The notes: generated by a model from the letters alone, not told the origin. A stretch of DNA of 64,000 nt from Nitrosomonas stercoris (GCA_006742785.1 AP019755.1:1302001-1366000); one strand, 5' to 3'; shown: positions 28,150 to 39,369, counted from the stretch's first letter. Translations and numbers: made by a program.

Positions 28150-28566
28150 TTAGCGAGTGTTGAATTGTTCATCGAATGCTTCTAAGAATACCTGAGTTTT
28201 CGGTCGCCAACCTTTTTTGCGATGTTCCACCACGACATTTGTGAAGATTCCGCCTCGCACATAAAATTTGGAAGTCAGACGAATGAAGCGAGGTTTCATT
28301 GCGGCAACCAAGTCATCCAATATTTGGTTAGTGACTGCTTCGTGAAAAGTACCTTCATCGCGATAGGACCATATATAGAGCTTGAGGCTTTTGAGCTCCA
28401 CACATTTTTTATCCGGGATGTAATCCAGTGTTAGTCGAGCAAAATCGGGTTGTCCAGTTTTGGGGCACAAACAGGTGAATTCTGGTATTTCCATATGAAT
28501 TCGATAATCACGTGTTTGCACGGGATTTTCAAAAATTTCTAATTGTTTTGAAGGTTGTGTAGTCAT
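28150..28566 (-). CDS. queF: NADPH-dependent preQ0 reductase
   Basis: The 138-residue enzyme reduces 7-cyano-7-deazaguanine to 7-aminomethyl-7-deazaguanine for queuosine in tRNA. It is the short, one-domain form. Key features are [16 protein letters not shown], with the catalytic Cys in CPKTGQPD, and [20 protein letters not shown] with the substrate-binding Glu and His. The other queuosine genes are not in the window. Confidence 0.95.
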   Translation of the reverse strand: MTTQPSKQLEIFENPVQTRDYRIHMEIPEFTCLCPKTGQPDFARLTLDYIPDKKCVELKSLKLYIWSYRDEGTFHEAVTNQILDDLVAAMKPRFIRLTSKFYVRGGIFTNVVVEHRKKGWRPKTQVFLEAFDEQFNTR

Positions 28567-28650
28567 ATTTTATGGGTAGCAGGCTTTTCATGACGAATAA
28601 ATCATTTAAAATAACCGGAAAACTTCTGAAAACGTCAGTAAAGTGATTGG

Positions 28651-28740
28651 TTCAAGGTAAAAATTAGCAAAAAAGTGGAGTTGATGTGTGAAAAGAGTAG
28701 TTTGAGCTGATTTTTAGCACACTGGCAGCCACGCAGATAG
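28651..28740 (+). repeat. Dispersed repeat, copy 2
   Basis: This begins TTCAAGGTAAAAATTAGC and continues AAAAAAGTGGAGTTG, matching 7696-7770 except for a roughly 15-base insertion or divergence in the middle. It ends near the smc start and may overlap its promoter. Confidence 0.6.
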
Positions 28741-28788
28741 TTTTTCAGGGATTCTCTAATTTGAAATTATAACGCTTTACTTCTTAAA

Positions 28789-31700
28789 TTGCGCCTAACC
28801 GAAATCAAACTGGCCGGTTTCAAAACATTTGTTGATCCTACAGTAATCTCTATCCCAGGCAATCTGGTTGGCATTGTTGGGCCAAACGGGTGTGGCAAAT
28901 CCAATATTATTGATGCAGTTCGCTGGGTGTTAGGTGAATCTCGTGCTTCTGTGTTGCGTGGAGAATCCTTGCAAGATGTGATTTTTAATGGTTCTGCTAC
29001 GCGTAGGCTAGTTGGGCGTGCCAGTGTGGAATTAATTTTTGATAATCATGCTGGTAAAGCGGCTGGCCAGTGGAAAGCCTATAGTGAAATTGCCATTCGT
29101 CGCGTTATTCAGCGTGATGCCGAATCTTCCTATTACATCAATAATATTCGTGTGCGACGGCGAGACATTATTGATTTATTTCTGGGTACCGGCATAAGTG
29201 GGCGCGGCTATGCCATTATTGAACAAGGGATGATTTCTCGCATTATTGAGGCACGTCCGCAAGAATTGCGAACATTTCTTGAAGAAGCTGCCGGCATTTC
29301 TCGTTATCACGAGCGCCGCCATGAAACTGAATTGCGATTGATAGATGCACGCAGTAATTTGCAACGTGTAGACGATGTGTTGCAAGAATTAGGCAAGCAG
29401 CAGCAACATCTCGAGGTGCAGGCAGAGCAAGCGGCGCACTATCAGCGCTTGCATCAGCAGTTGGCAGCTGCGCAGCGTGTACTTTGGGCAAAAAGCAAGC
29501 AACGCGCGGCAGCATTGCGCGACAAGGCACAGCAAGAGATTGAATCCTTTTTACAGAAAACAGAAGCGCTTCGAATTGATTTACAACAATTTGCTGATAA
29601 GCAGATTGAGTTGCGCACTCGCCATCAAGTAGTAAATGATCAGCAGCATCAAATTCAGGGAGCACTCTATGCTACTAAAGGAGAAATTGCTCGAATTGAG
29701 CAGAGTATTCAGCATATTCGTGCTAATAAAGCACAATTTGACCAACAGCTTGCGCAGATACAACAGCAATTGCTGGATCATGAGCGACAACTGGATGAAG
29801 TCAATAAAAGCTTGATGGTTTGGTCAGAAAAGTTAGCTCAAACGGAGAGTGATTATCTTACTCAGCAGACACAATATGAATGTGAGACGAAAAAACTGCC
29901 GCAACTGGAAGCGGTTCAGCAAACAGATCAGGCATTATTTGTTGAACTGAAAGAGAAGCTGTCATTGGCTAGTCAAAATGAAAAGCTGCAACAGAATCAG
30001 CAAATCTATGTTGAAAAAATATTGCAACAACTAACAGTGCGTTATGAACAGCTGCTAGCAAAACAATCTAATCAATTGGAGATTGATGTGGGACAGCTGG
30101 ACGAGTTACAACAAGAATCAGCTGAGTTTGCAGTTTTGCTGGAAGAAAATCAGGGTTTGCTCGATCAGCGTGAGGCAGAAGTACATGCCGCACAACAAAA
30201 ACGTGATGCATTGCAGCAGACCGTTCAGCTATTGCAACGTGATCTGGCGCAATTAAATGCACGTCTTGATGTGTTGCAGCGCCTGCAGGATCAGATTGAA
30301 GATAACCAAGGATTGAATACATGGTTAGCCGCTACTGGGCTGAATGCACTGCCAAGATTGTGGCAACTTCTTTCGGTTGAACCTGGCTGGGAAGCAGCGC
30401 TAGAAGCGATCTTGCGGGAACGACTCCAGGCTGTGGTTATCGATCAGCTGGAGCAGGTGCTGAATTGGGAGCATGGTGAAAAAAAACGGCCAACAGCGAA
30501 ATGGTCAGTGTGCGAACGTGTAACTCCGGATGATGCGGCAACTAATTTTGCAGTGCGAAATCAGCAAGGTTGGAAATCGTTGAATGAATTGGTAACGCAT
30601 CATGATTCAGCTATACAAGTTGTGTTAGAGAGTTGGTTATATGGTGTGTTTGTAGTAGATAGCCTGGCGTCCGGCTTGGAACTTAAGCGGCAACTGATGG
30701 CCAATGAGATATTGGTGACAGCGGAAGGACACAGTATCACAAGTTGTGGTGTGCATTACTTTGCTCCTGATTCTGCTACTCATGGCATTTTGCAGCGCCA
30801 GAGTGAGATTGTACAAATTAAGGCAAAGTGTGGGCAGATCAATCAATCTATTTTGCAGCAACAGCAGTTGCAAGCTGAAGCGGAACAAGATTATCAGCAT
30901 GGCGTGAACAAGGTTGCACAAGTTCGACAGGTAATTGAGGAAATTAAAATACAGTTACATGATCGACAACTACAGATTACACATGTCACGCAGCAAATGG
31001 AACGTGTTGAGCAGGAGCGTGCTCAACTGGAAGCAGAACGGGTTGATTTGGCTGCGCAGATTGAGGAAGAATCTTCGCGCCAATACCAACTCGAAGTGGA
31101 GTTGGTTGCGTGTGAGAGCAAAAGAATCGAATTGACGGAATTAACGCAACAGGCAGAAGTGGCTAGTCAATTGTCCAATCAAGCGTTGCTATCGCATCGA
31201 TCTTTGGTGCAACGTTTAATGGATGCATTGAAAGAAGTGTCTTTCAGTAAACAGGATTGTCAAAATAGAGCAAATGATTGCAAGCAGCGCACAGCAATGA
31301 TTATCCAGAATAAGATGCTTTTGACGGAAAACATGCAAAAATTACAGGATACACATGCGGAGCTGGATGAAGTGTTGTTGATGGAGGAAGTGGAGCAGTG
31401 GCAAATTCAGCATAATCAGCACGAGCGAGATTTGGTAGCTGCTCGTCATGAACTGGAAAATGTAGAGCAGGTATTACATACTGCAGAGCATGATCGGATG
31501 CAGGCTGAACAGCAGCTATATGAATATAATGAGAGAGTCAGTCAAGCGCGATTGCGTGAGCAGGAAGCAGCCATCACTGAAAAACAGTTTGCAGATAAGT
31601 TGGCTGAGTTAGGGGAGATTGTATGCGAAGTAGAGCAGCAGTTTGTTGAGGAAAAAACTGCTAAGTTGCAGAAAAGTATTGATCAGCTAAATAGTGAAAT

Positions 31701-32319
31701 TGCTGCGCTTGGCTCGATTAATTTAGGAGCACCACGGGAACTGGAGGCGCTGCAATTACGTCGGACACATTTTGAAGAAGAGTCACTTGATTTGCGTGAG
31801 GCAATTGACGTGCTAGGGCAGGCAATTCAGCAAATCAATCACGAAACTCGCCGCCGTTTACAAGTAACTTTTGAGCAGGTTAACAATTATTTGAGTGAGT
31901 TGTTTGCTGCTATTTTTGGTGGCGGAACTGCGCAGCTGGCGCTGGATCATGAAGATATTTTGGAAGCAGGTGTATTGCTGACCGCACATCCACCAGGCAA
32001 ACGGAACAGCTCAATTCAGTTGCTTTCAGGAGGAGAAAAAGCCTTAACTGCGTTGGCTTTGGTTTTTTCACTATTTAAACTTAATCCGGCTCCATTTTGC
32101 TTGTTGGACGAGGTGGATGCTCCTCTGGATGATAATAATGTTGGTCGTTTTTGCCAGTTAGTTCAAAGGATGGCGGTTGAAACTCAGTTTCTCTTTATTA
32201 GCCATAATAAACTCGCTATGCAAATGGCTCAGCAGTTGATTGGTATTACCATGCGTGAGCAGGGTGTTTCTCGGGTGGTGACGGTAGATCTTGATAAAAT
32301 AATAGCTGCGCAGAATTGA
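28789..32319 (+). CDS. smc: Chromosome segregation protein SMC
   Basis: The 1176-residue protein has the SMC plan: N-terminal ATPase half with GPNGCGKSN near residues 32-40, a long coiled coil, a hinge near 520-660, a second coiled coil, then the signature LLSGGEKALTALALVFSLF and Walker B CLLDEVDAPLDDNN near the C-terminus. SMC with ScpAB compacts and separates chromosomes. The start is a TTG at 28789, since the family begins exactly MRLTEIKLAGFKTF and no ATG or GTG fits. scpA and scpB are not here. The next gene is zipA. Confidence 0.96.
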   Translation: MRLTEIKLAGFKTFVDPTVISIPGNLVGIVGPNGCGKSNIIDAVRWVLGESRASVLRGESLQDVIFNGSATRRLVGRASVELIFDNHAGKAAGQWKAYSEIAIRRVIQRDAESSYYINNIRVRRRDIIDLFLGTGISGRGYAIIEQGMISRIIEARPQELRTFLEEAAGISRYHERRHETELRLIDARSNLQRVDDVLQELGKQQQHLEVQAEQAAHYQRLHQQLAAAQRVLWAKSKQRAAALRDKAQQEIESFLQKTEALRIDLQQFADKQIELRTRHQVVNDQQHQIQGALYATKGEIARIEQSIQHIRANKAQFDQQLAQIQQQLLDHERQLDEVNKSLMVWSEKLAQTESDYLTQQTQYECETKKLPQLEAVQQTDQALFVELKEKLSLASQNEKLQQNQQIYVEKILQQLTVRYEQLLAKQSNQLEIDVGQLDELQQESAEFAVLLEENQGLLDQREAEVHAAQQKRDALQQTVQLLQRDLAQLNARLDVLQRLQDQIEDNQGLNTWLAATGLNALPRLWQLLSVEPGWEAALEAILRERLQAVVIDQLEQVLNWEHGEKKRPTAKWSVCERVTPDDAATNFAVRNQQGWKSLNELVTHHDSAIQVVLESWLYGVFVVDSLASGLELKRQLMANEILVTAEGHSITSCGVHYFAPDSATHGILQRQSEIVQIKAKCGQINQSILQQQQLQAEAEQDYQHGVNKVAQVRQVIEEIKIQLHDRQLQITHVTQQMERVEQERAQLEAERVDLAAQIEEESSRQYQLEVELVACESKRIELTELTQQAEVASQLSNQALLSHRSLVQRLMDALKEVSFSKQDCQNRANDCKQRTAMIIQNKMLLTENMQKLQDTHAELDEVLLMEEVEQWQIQHNQHERDLVAARHELENVEQVLHTAEHDRMQAEQQLYEYNERVSQARLREQEAAITEKQFADKLAELGEIVCEVEQQFVEEKTAKLQKSIDQLNSEIAALGSINLGAPRELEALQLRRTHFEEESLDLREAIDVLGQAIQQINHETRRRLQVTFEQVNNYLSELFAAIFGGGTAQLALDHEDILEAGVLLTAHPPGKRNSSIQLLSGGEKALTALALVFSLFKLNPAPFCLLDEVDAPLDDNNVGRFCQLVQRMAVETQFLFISHNKLAMQMAQQLIGITMREQGVSRVVTVDLDKIIAAQN

Positions 32320-32397
32320 TTGTGGCCCTGGTTGAGATGCGTGTATCAAATTTCGTGGAAGAATAGTGTTTTGTGATCCGGCAGAGTGCTGGCAGTT

Positions 32398-32540
32398 AGA
32401 ACCTGTTCACGATCTTGATCAAGGGAGGTAGTGCAAGGCAAAATTAAACGAGAAAGCGGAGCATACTCGAAGTATGTGAGCATTTTGAGTTCGATTTTAA
32501 CGCCACAATGCGTCCTTCAGTGGGATCGTGAACAGGTTCT
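32398..32540. mobile_element. MITE-like element with 17-bp inverted ends
   Basis: AGAACCTGTTCACGATC at 32398-32414 is repeated perfectly and inverted at 32524-32540. The 143-bp element between has no reading frame. A decayed inverted copy is at 60973-61120. This fits a small non-autonomous transposable element or a dispersed palindromic repeat family. No transposase with these ends is in the window. Confidence 0.7.
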
Positions 32541-32611
32541 TAGAAGTATCCTTGAAAACAGGTGAAAAGATTATAATCAAGCAGATTGTGCCAAATGGGA
32601 GATGACAATTT

Positions 32612-33769
32612 ATGAGTGATTTGCAGATCAGTCTAGTTATTATTGGTGTGGTAGTAATTGTGGGGGTGATTTTGTTTAATAAAATTCAGCTCGCTCGTTA
32701 TCACCGGCGGATCCAGGAAGGATTTAGACATGATCATGATGATGTGTTGTTAGATGTTGAGCATGTATCAGTTGCTACTGGTGAACGAATTGAGCCTCAA
32801 TTTGGCGATGAAACGCTGGCATCTGCTGATGATGAACTTGTTCATAATGCTGACTCCGAGCATATTTTGACTGAACTGCCAAGTGACGATGATCAGGTGG
32901 TACAAGACGAAGAAGTATCAGAGGAAAGAGTAAATGAAGTTATAGTTGTTGATGATGCTATTCATTACGTTGTTGATATTCGTTCAGATTCGTTGATTCC
33001 GCATGAAAAGCTTGTCGATTTACTACAGCAAAAATTCGATTATGGCAAACCAGTGCGCTGGTATGGATTAGGCTCAAAATCGGCCTGGGAGGAAATTTCG
33101 CTGGATACAATTGACTCTCAAAGTGACTATGTTCAGTTGAAGGGAGGTTTACAGTTAGTTGATCGCTCTGGATTAGTAACGGAAATCAACTTATCAAGAT
33201 TCCGTGATATGGTTGAAGAGTTTGCTTCTCAGCTTGGTGCAGAAGCAAATTGTCCTGATATTGTCGATGCGTATGCTCGGGCGATTGACTTGGATAAGTT
33301 TTGTGCAGAGGTAGATATACTTGTAGGTGTTAATATCATCAGTAAGGATGGCGGAGCTTTTGTAGGTACTAAAATTCGTGCTTTGGCAGAAGCATCTGGT
33401 TTTAGGCTGGAGTCCGAGGGGGTTTTCAGATATCGGGATGATGAAACGAATGAAGTATTGTTTTCTCTTGGTAATTTTGAATCAGCTCCGTTTTTACCGA
33501 GTAATATGCGAACACTAACCACACACGGGATTACTTTTCTATTGGATGTGCCGAGAGTAGCGCGCGGTGAGAAAGTGTTTGATCAGATGATTCATATCGC
33601 CAAACTTTTTTCGTCGACGTTAAATGGTATTTTAGTGGATGATAATAGAGTGCCTTTAAGTGAAAACGGTATGAGAAAAAGTAGACAGAGATTGATTGAT
33701 ATTCAAGCTGCTATGATCGCATATGATATTACTGCGGGTGGCGAGGCGGCATTGAAGCTGTTTAATTGA
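32612..33769 (+). CDS. zipA: Cell division protein ZipA
   Basis: The 385-residue protein starts with a membrane helix (LQISLVIIGVVVIVGVILF), followed by a basic stretch, then an acidic disordered linker (about 45-125), and ends in the FtsZ-binding ZipA domain (about 235-380, with GGAFVGTKIRALAEASGFRL). ZipA tethers FtsZ to the membrane at the division site. The smc-zipA order is common in proteobacteria; ligA, which often follows, is missing and an L,D-transpeptidase comes next. Confidence 0.9.
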   Translation: MSDLQISLVIIGVVVIVGVILFNKIQLARYHRRIQEGFRHDHDDVLLDVEHVSVATGERIEPQFGDETLASADDELVHNADSEHILTELPSDDDQVVQDEEVSEERVNEVIVVDDAIHYVVDIRSDSLIPHEKLVDLLQQKFDYGKPVRWYGLGSKSAWEEISLDTIDSQSDYVQLKGGLQLVDRSGLVTEINLSRFRDMVEEFASQLGAEANCPDIVDAYARAIDLDKFCAEVDILVGVNIISKDGGAFVGTKIRALAEASGFRLESEGVFRYRDDETNEVLFSLGNFESAPFLPSNMRTLTTHGITFLLDVPRVARGEKVFDQMIHIAKLFSSTLNGILVDDNRVPLSENGMRKSRQRLIDIQAAMIAYDITAGGEAALKLFN

Positions 33770-33875
33770 AAAGAGTAGAATTGGTTGTTGGCGAACGAAG
33801 TTTCTGAAAAGTATATATTGTTTCCGTTTGTGTTAAGAGTCAGCTTATAAAATACTCTGATAAGGTTTCATCAAG

Positions 33876-34433
33876 GTGCAGAAAAAATTAGTAGTGTATT
33901 GGGTGCTGGCGAGCTTGTTGTTGATTTTTTCTGTGCAAAGTTATGCGGAACAGGACGCGTGGATTTTGGTGGATACTGCGGCGCATCGTTTAAGCGTGAT
34001 GCGTGGAAATAAAGTTGTACTATTATTTGATGACATTGCGATTGGGCGATATGGTGCCAACCGATCAAGAATGAAGGGGAGTAATCAAACTCCACTGGGT
34101 TCATTTCGAATTAATCACATTAAGCAGCGTAGTCATTTTTATCGATTTTATGGCTTTGACTTCCCCAATCGAGAAATTGCAGATTTAGCCCTTTCTGAAG
34201 GAAGAATTTCGCAGAAGGAATGGAGCAATATAATTAATGCAATTGAATCTACCGGATCGCCACCACAAAATACATCGCTTGGCGGCTATATAGGCATCCA
34301 TGGTTTGGGAAAAGGAGATGAGGAGGTACACACTCGTTTCAATTGGACAAATGGATGCATTGCTATCACTAATTCACAAATTGATCAGTTGAATCCTTGG
34401 CTCAAATTAGGTACACGAGTTGAAATTCATTGA
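33876..34433 (+). CDS. L,D-transpeptidase (YkuD), exported
   Basis: The 185-residue protein starts at GTG 33876 and has a signal peptide (VYWVLASLLLIFSVQSYAEQ). The YkuD domain contains GYIGIHGLGKGDEE and ends in NWTNGCIAI, giving the catalytic His and the SxGC-like Cys (here TNGC). Such enzymes form 3-3 cross-links in peptidoglycan or attach lipoproteins to it. No peptidoglycan-binding domain is present. Confidence 0.88.
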   Translation: MQKKLVVYWVLASLLLIFSVQSYAEQDAWILVDTAAHRLSVMRGNKVVLLFDDIAIGRYGANRSRMKGSNQTPLGSFRINHIKQRSHFYRFYGFDFPNREIADLALSEGRISQKEWSNIINAIESTGSPPQNTSLGGYIGIHGLGKGDEEVHTRFNWTNGCIAITNSQIDQLNPWLKLGTRVEIH

Positions 34434-34517
34434 TGCGTTCAAATGTTCAAGGTGTGAATAAGAATTTTTGAAAGATTAAATTCATCTGACAATATTTTGC
34501 GATGGAGCGCTTTTACC

Positions 34518-34546
34518 TTGACGGGGGGGTAATAACGCCGTAGAAT
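34518..34546 (+). promoter_or_regulatory. Promoter of the ribosomal protein cluster
   Basis: TTGACG (34518-34523) and TAGAAT (34541-34546) are separated by exactly 17 bp, a near-consensus sigma-70 promoter. Transcription would start near 34553 and leave a leader of about 160 nt before rpsL. Seven Gs overlap the spacer. It is the only strong promoter I see ahead of the cluster. Confidence 0.6.
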
Positions 34547-34712
34547 TCGCAATCTTTTTTAGTCGTTCACAAAGTATCGCTATATATCAAGTGGCATGCT
34601 AAAAGAGGTGACGCAAAATAAATGTACAAAATCTTTATCCGTATAGTTAAAACAAAGATATATTATCTAGCTATCTAGCAAAAATTAATTAGAGGTAAAA
34701 ACCAGGAATAAA

Positions 34713-35090
34713 ATGCCAACCATTAGTCAATTAGTGCGCAAGGCGCGCAAGGCAAAGCAGGTGCAAAGTAAAGTGCCGGCTTTAGAAAATTGCCCCCAAA
34801 AAAGAGGGGTGTGTACACGTGTTTACACAACAACTCCCAAGAAACCAAATTCTGCATTGAGAAAAGTGGCTAGGGTGCGTCTGACTAATGGATATGAGGT
34901 AAGTAGCTATATTGGTGGTGAGGGGCATAACTTGCAAGAGCACTCTGTTGTTTTGATACGAGGTGGCAGGGTAAAAGATTTGCCGGGTGTTCGTTACCAT
35001 ACTGTACGTGGAAGTTTAGACACGGCTGGTGTAAAAGATAGAAAACAAGCCAGATCAAAATATGGTTCTAAAAAATCGAAGGGTGCATAA
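34713..35090 (+). CDS. rpsL: 30S ribosomal protein S12
   Basis: The 125-residue protein lies at the decoding centre. [11 protein letters not shown] and [13 protein letters not shown] hold the two Lys (positions 43 and 88 in E. coli numbering) whose change gives streptomycin resistance; both are wild type here. First gene of the str-S10-spc-alpha cluster; rpoC, its usual upstream neighbour, is not adjacent. Confidence 0.98.
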   Translation: MPTISQLVRKARKAKQVQSKVPALENCPQKRGVCTRVYTTTPKKPNSALRKVARVRLTNGYEVSSYIGGEGHNLQEHSVVLIRGGRVKDLPGVRYHTVRGSLDTAGVKDRKQARSKYGSKKSKGA

Positions 35091-35148
35091 AAATAGAGTG
35101 TTATGTTTAGATCCAGAGATGAATTTCAGAATGTTGAGATGATATAAA

Positions 35149-35619
35149 ATGCCAAGACGTAGAGAAGTTCCTAAAAGAGAAATATTGCCAGATCCAAAAT
35201 ATCATAATGTTGAACTGGCTAAGTTTGTGAACGTATTAATGACTCGAGGAAAAAAATCAATTGCTGAGCGGATCATATATGGTGCTTTGAGCCATATAGA
35301 GAAAAAAGCTGATAAAGATCCGATGGAAGTTTTTGCTCAGGCGTTGTCGAACGTTAGGCCAATCGTGGAGGTTAAGAGTAGGCGTGTTGGGGGTGCTAAC
35401 TATCAAGTTCCTATTGAGGTAAGGTCGGCCAGAAGAGGTACCTTGGCTATGCGTTGGCTAAAAGATGCTGCACGCAAGCGTAGTGAAAAATCGATGATTT
35501 TGCGATTGGCGGGAGAGTTGTTGGATGCTTCGGAGAATCGTGGGATTGCGGTTAAAAAACGCGAAGAAGTGCACAGAATGGCTGAGTCTAACAAAGCTTT
35601 TTCTCATTTTAGATTTTAA
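35149..35619 (+). CDS. rpsG: 30S ribosomal protein S7
   Basis: The 156-residue protein nucleates 30S head assembly on 16S rRNA and contacts E-site tRNA. The start [19 protein letters not shown] and KPIVEV-like block ([20 protein letters not shown]) are typical. Full length. It may bind its own mRNA in the rpsL-rpsG gap as in E. coli, but I could not identify that structure. Confidence 0.98.
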   Translation: MPRRREVPKREILPDPKYHNVELAKFVNVLMTRGKKSIAERIIYGALSHIEKKADKDPMEVFAQALSNVRPIVEVKSRRVGGANYQVPIEVRSARRGTLAMRWLKDAARKRSEKSMILRLAGELLDASENRGIAVKKREEVHRMAESNKAFSHFRF

Positions 35620-35669
35620 AGATAATTGTATAAGTATTATTAATAAAAAATAATCATAAGGTTATAGCA

Positions 35670-37757
35670 GTGGCAAAGAAAACCCCCCTAGAGCGTTATC
35701 GAAATATCGGTATTATGGCTCATATAGACGCAGGAAAAACAACAACGACAGAGCGTATATTGTTTTATACAGGTATTTCTCATAAATTAGGGGAGACGCA
35801 TGATGGTGCTGCTACCATGGATTGGATGGAGCAGGAGCAGGAAAGAGGTATCACCATTACTTCGGCTGCTACAACTTGTTTTTGGAAGGGGATGGCAGGA
35901 GATTATCCTGAGCATAGAATTAACGTAATTGATACACCAGGACACGTTGATTTCACAATTGAGGTTGAGCGTTCGCTGCGTGTTTTGGATGGAGCGATTA
36001 CCGTGTTTTGTTCGGTTGGTGGGGTACAACCTCAAACAGAAACAGTTTGGCGACAGGCTAACAAATACGGTGTTCCAAGAATGGCTTTTATAAATAAGAT
36101 GGATAGGTCTGGCGCGAATTTTATGCGTGTGCGCGAAGAAATGGTGGTTAGGCTTAAGGCTAATCCCGTTCCTATTCAATTGCCTATTGGGGCGGAAGAT
36201 CAGTTTGTTGGTGTAATTGATCTTGTAAAGATGAAGGCTATTTATTGGGATGATGAGAGTCTAGGAACAAAGTTCGAAGAGCGTGATATTCCGGATTCTT
36301 TGCAAGTTGAGGCTAAGAGTTGGCGGGAAAAAATGGTGGAATCCGCTGCTGAGGCTAACGAAGAGCTCATGAATAGATATTTGGAGGATGGCGATCTTTC
36401 AATAAAAGACATTAGGCTAGGTCTTCGTTTAAGGACGATAAGTAATGAGATTGTGCCGGTGTTATGTGGAACAGCCTTCAAAAATAAAGGTGTTCAGGCA
36501 ATGTTGGACGCAGTTTTAGATTATTTGCCTTCCCCGTTAGATGTTCCGGCGATCAAAGGTTCAAATGAAAAAGGTGAAGAAGATGAGCGTGAACCAAAAG
36601 AAAATGGACCTTTTGCTGCCTTGGCGTTTAAAGTTGCTACTGATCCTTATGTTGGGCAGCTAATATTTTTCCGAGTTTATTCTGGTGTTGTTAAATCGGG
36701 AGATACTGTACTTAATTCAGTTAAAGGCAAGAAAGAAAGAGTGGGTAGATTGCTGCAAATGCATGCAAACCAGCGTGAGGAAATTAAAGAAGTTGGGACG
36801 GGTGATATTGCTGCGGCAGTTGGGCTAAAGGAGATAACTACCGGGGATACGTTGTGTGATCCTGGCAATATTATTGTGTTGGAGCGTATGGATTTTCCAG
36901 AGCCGGTTATTCATGTTGCTGTCGAACCTAAAACCAAAGCTGATCAAGAGAAGATGGGGATTGCATTAAATCGATTGGCGCAGGAAGATCCTTCGTTTAG
37001 AGTTAAGACTGACGAAGAATCCGGTCAAACGATTATTTCAGGGATGGGTGAGCTTCATCTGGAAGTTATTGTAGATCGAATGAAAAGAGAGTTTGGGGTG
37101 GAGGCAAATGTAGGTGCACCTCAAGTGGCATATCGTGAAGCAATCAAGAAACAAGTTGAGGTTGAAGGTAAGTTCATCAAACAAAGTGGGGGGCGTGGTC
37201 AGTATGGCCATGTGTGGTTGCGGATGGAGCCAGGCGAAGCTGGTAAGGGATTTGAATTCATTGATGAGATCAAAGGTGGGTCAGTTCCTAGAGAATATAT
37301 TCCTGCTGTTGAGAAAGGTTTAAAGGATTCATTGTTAAATGGAGTGCTTGCTGGATATCCGGTTGTTGATGTGAAGATTGCGTTGTTTGACGGTTCATAC
37401 CATGACGTAGATTCTAATGAAAACGCATTCAAGATGGCTGCATCAATGGCCTTTAAAGAGGGCATGAGAAAGGCTAATCCAGTGTTGTTGGAGCCAATGA
37501 TGGCAGTAGAAGTGGAGACTCCTTCCGAATTTATGGGTAATGTTGTTGGTGATCTGTCTTCGCGTCGCGGAATAGTTCAGGGAATGGATGATGTGCCTGG
37601 TTTTAAAGTGATACGAGCAGAGGTGCCATTGGCGGAGATGTTCGGGTATTCCACTATACTCAGATCAGCAACGCAGGGTAGGGCGACCTATTCTATGGAA
37701 TTCAAGCATTATTCTGAAGCTCCGAAAAATGTAGCTGAAGCAATTATTAGCAAATAG
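35670..37757 (+). CDS. fusA: Elongation factor G
   Basis: The 695-residue GTPase moves tRNA and mRNA through the ribosome. It starts at GTG. G motifs are [12 protein letters not shown] (P-loop), DTPGHVDF and [15 protein letters not shown] is switch I. Domains II to V follow at normal length. Between rpsG (50 bp) and tuf (37 bp). Confidence 0.98.
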   Translation: MAKKTPLERYRNIGIMAHIDAGKTTTTERILFYTGISHKLGETHDGAATMDWMEQEQERGITITSAATTCFWKGMAGDYPEHRINVIDTPGHVDFTIEVERSLRVLDGAITVFCSVGGVQPQTETVWRQANKYGVPRMAFINKMDRSGANFMRVREEMVVRLKANPVPIQLPIGAEDQFVGVIDLVKMKAIYWDDESLGTKFEERDIPDSLQVEAKSWREKMVESAAEANEELMNRYLEDGDLSIKDIRLGLRLRTISNEIVPVLCGTAFKNKGVQAMLDAVLDYLPSPLDVPAIKGSNEKGEEDEREPKENGPFAALAFKVATDPYVGQLIFFRVYSGVVKSGDTVLNSVKGKKERVGRLLQMHANQREEIKEVGTGDIAAAVGLKEITTGDTLCDPGNIIVLERMDFPEPVIHVAVEPKTKADQEKMGIALNRLAQEDPSFRVKTDEESGQTIISGMGELHLEVIVDRMKREFGVEANVGAPQVAYREAIKKQVEVEGKFIKQSGGRGQYGHVWLRMEPGEAGKGFEFIDEIKGGSVPREYIPAVEKGLKDSLLNGVLAGYPVVDVKIALFDGSYHDVDSNENAFKMAASMAFKEGMRKANPVLLEPMMAVEVETPSEFMGNVVGDLSSRRGIVQGMDDVPGFKVIRAEVPLAEMFGYSTILRSATQGRATYSMEFKHYSEAPKNVAEAIISK

Positions 37758-37794
37758 AAAGGTTATCCAAATAAATAGAGGTTGAGGTGATGTA

Positions 37795-38985
37795 ATGGCT
37801 AAAAGTAAATTTGAGCGGATTAAGCCGCATATAAATGTTGGAACGATTGGTCACGTTGATCATGGTAAGACGACACTAACGGCGGCGATCACAACGATTT
37901 TGACCAAGAAATTTGGTGGTGAAACCAAATCATATGAGCAGATAGACTCGGCGCCAGAAGAGCGTGCGCGTGGTATTACTATTAGCACCTCCCACGTTGA
38001 ATATGAGACAGAAAAACGCCATTACGCACACGTGGATTGTCCGGGTCACGCTGATTATGTGAAAAACATGATTACCGGAGCGGCACAAATGGATGGTGCC
38101 ATATTAGTCGTGTCATCAGCAGATGGTCCTATGCCGCAAACACGAGAACATATTTTGTTAGCGCGACAAGTGGGGGTGCCCTATATTCTTGTGTTTATGA
38201 ACAAGGCGGATATGGTAGACGATGCTGAGTTACTTGAGCTCGTTGAAATGGAAATCCGCGAACTGCTATCTAAATATGATTTTCCTGGAGACGATACTCC
38301 TATCGTTGTGGGTTCAGCCTTAAAAGCACTGGAGGGTGATCAGAGTGAAATCGGAGAACCAGCTATTCTAAAATTGGCTGAATACTTAGATTCCTATATT
38401 CCAGAACCACAAAGAGCTATTGACGGAGATTTCATCATGCCTGTTGAGGATGTATTCTCTATTTCTGGGCGTGGAACAGTTGTCACTGGGCGTGTGGAGC
38501 GTGGTGTTGTTAAAGTTGGGGATGAAATTGAAATTGTAGGTTTGAGGCCTACCATCAAAACAGTCTGTACTGGCGTGGAAATGTTTAGGAAGTTGTTGGA
38601 TCAAGGGCAGGCTGGGGATAATGTAGGTGTTTTATTAAGAGGTACCAAGCGAGAAGAAGTCGAGCGTGGCCAGGTCTTAGCTAAACCAGGTAGTATTCAT
38701 CCTCATACCAAATTTACTGCAGAGATATATGTATTAAGCAAAGAAGAGGGAGGGCGACATACCCCATTTTTTGCAGGTTATCGACCACAATTTTATTTTA
38801 GAACTACTGATGTGACAGGTTCAATAGAATTGCCACCAGGCGTAGAAATGGTCATGCCTGGCGATAACGTATCTGTCACGGTTAATTTGATTGCGCCAAT
38901 AGCGATGACTGAAGGTTTGCGTTTTGCTATTCGCGAAGGTGGACGTACAGTCGGTGCCGGCGTCGTCGCTAAAGTGATTGAGTAG
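37795..38985 (+). CDS. tuf: Elongation factor Tu
   Basis: The 396-residue GTPase delivers aminoacyl-tRNA. It has [18 protein letters not shown] and NKADMVDD. Its DNA differs from its neighbours: a sampled line (38041-38100) has 31 of 60 G+C, against 21 of 60 in rplC (39661-39720). Codon choice is also nearer to the rest of the genome. Gene conversion with a second tuf copy elsewhere would explain this. Confidence 0.98.
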   Translation: MAKSKFERIKPHINVGTIGHVDHGKTTLTAAITTILTKKFGGETKSYEQIDSAPEERARGITISTSHVEYETEKRHYAHVDCPGHADYVKNMITGAAQMDGAILVVSSADGPMPQTREHILLARQVGVPYILVFMNKADMVDDAELLELVEMEIRELLSKYDFPGDDTPIVVGSALKALEGDQSEIGEPAILKLAEYLDSYIPEPQRAIDGDFIMPVEDVFSISGRGTVVTGRVERGVVKVGDEIEIVGLRPTIKTVCTGVEMFRKLLDQGQAGDNVGVLLRGTKREEVERGQVLAKPGSIHPHTKFTAEIYVLSKEEGGRHTPFFAGYRPQFYFRTTDVTGSIELPPGVEMVMPGDNVSVTVNLIAPIAMTEGLRFAIREGGRTVGAGVVAKVIE

Positions 38986-39060
38986 TATAAAAGTTATTAT
39001 ATTAGTTTAGTTGTTGGGTGATATTAAAGTAGCCCTGTTGAATATTATTTAGAGTGCTCT

Positions 39061-39369
39061 ATGCAAAGTCAGAAAATTAGAATACGTTTAAAGGCGTTTG
39101 ATTACCGTTTAATAGATAAATCAGCAATTGAGATTGTAGAAACGGCTAAACGAACAGGAGCGGTAGTAAAGGGACCGGTTCCGTTGCCAACACGCATAGA
39201 GCGTTTTGATGTTTTGCGTTCACCTCATGTGAATAAAACTTCTCGTGATCAATTTGAGATTAGAACACATTTGCGATTAATGGATATTATTGATCCTACA
39301 GATAAAACTGTGGATGCCTTGATGAAATTGGATTTGCCTGCCGGTGTTGATGTCGAGATTAAATTATAA
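39061..39369 (+). CDS. rpsJ: 30S ribosomal protein S10
   Basis: The 102-residue protein is in the 30S head and, as NusE, in antitermination complexes with Nus[17 protein letters not shown] and [22 protein letters not shown] are highly conserved. First gene of the S10 block, 75 bp after tuf, where no clear terminator or promoter is seen. Confidence 0.98.
   Translation: MQSQKIRIRLKAFDYRLIDKSAIEIVETAKRTGAVVKGPVPLPTRIERFDVLRSPHVNKTSRDQFEIRTHLRLMDIIDPTDKTVDALMKLDLPAGVDVEIKL

Noticed and set aside
34547..34712. Riboswitch or attenuator in the rpsL leader
   Set aside because: No hairpin followed by a T run and no known aptamer pattern was seen.
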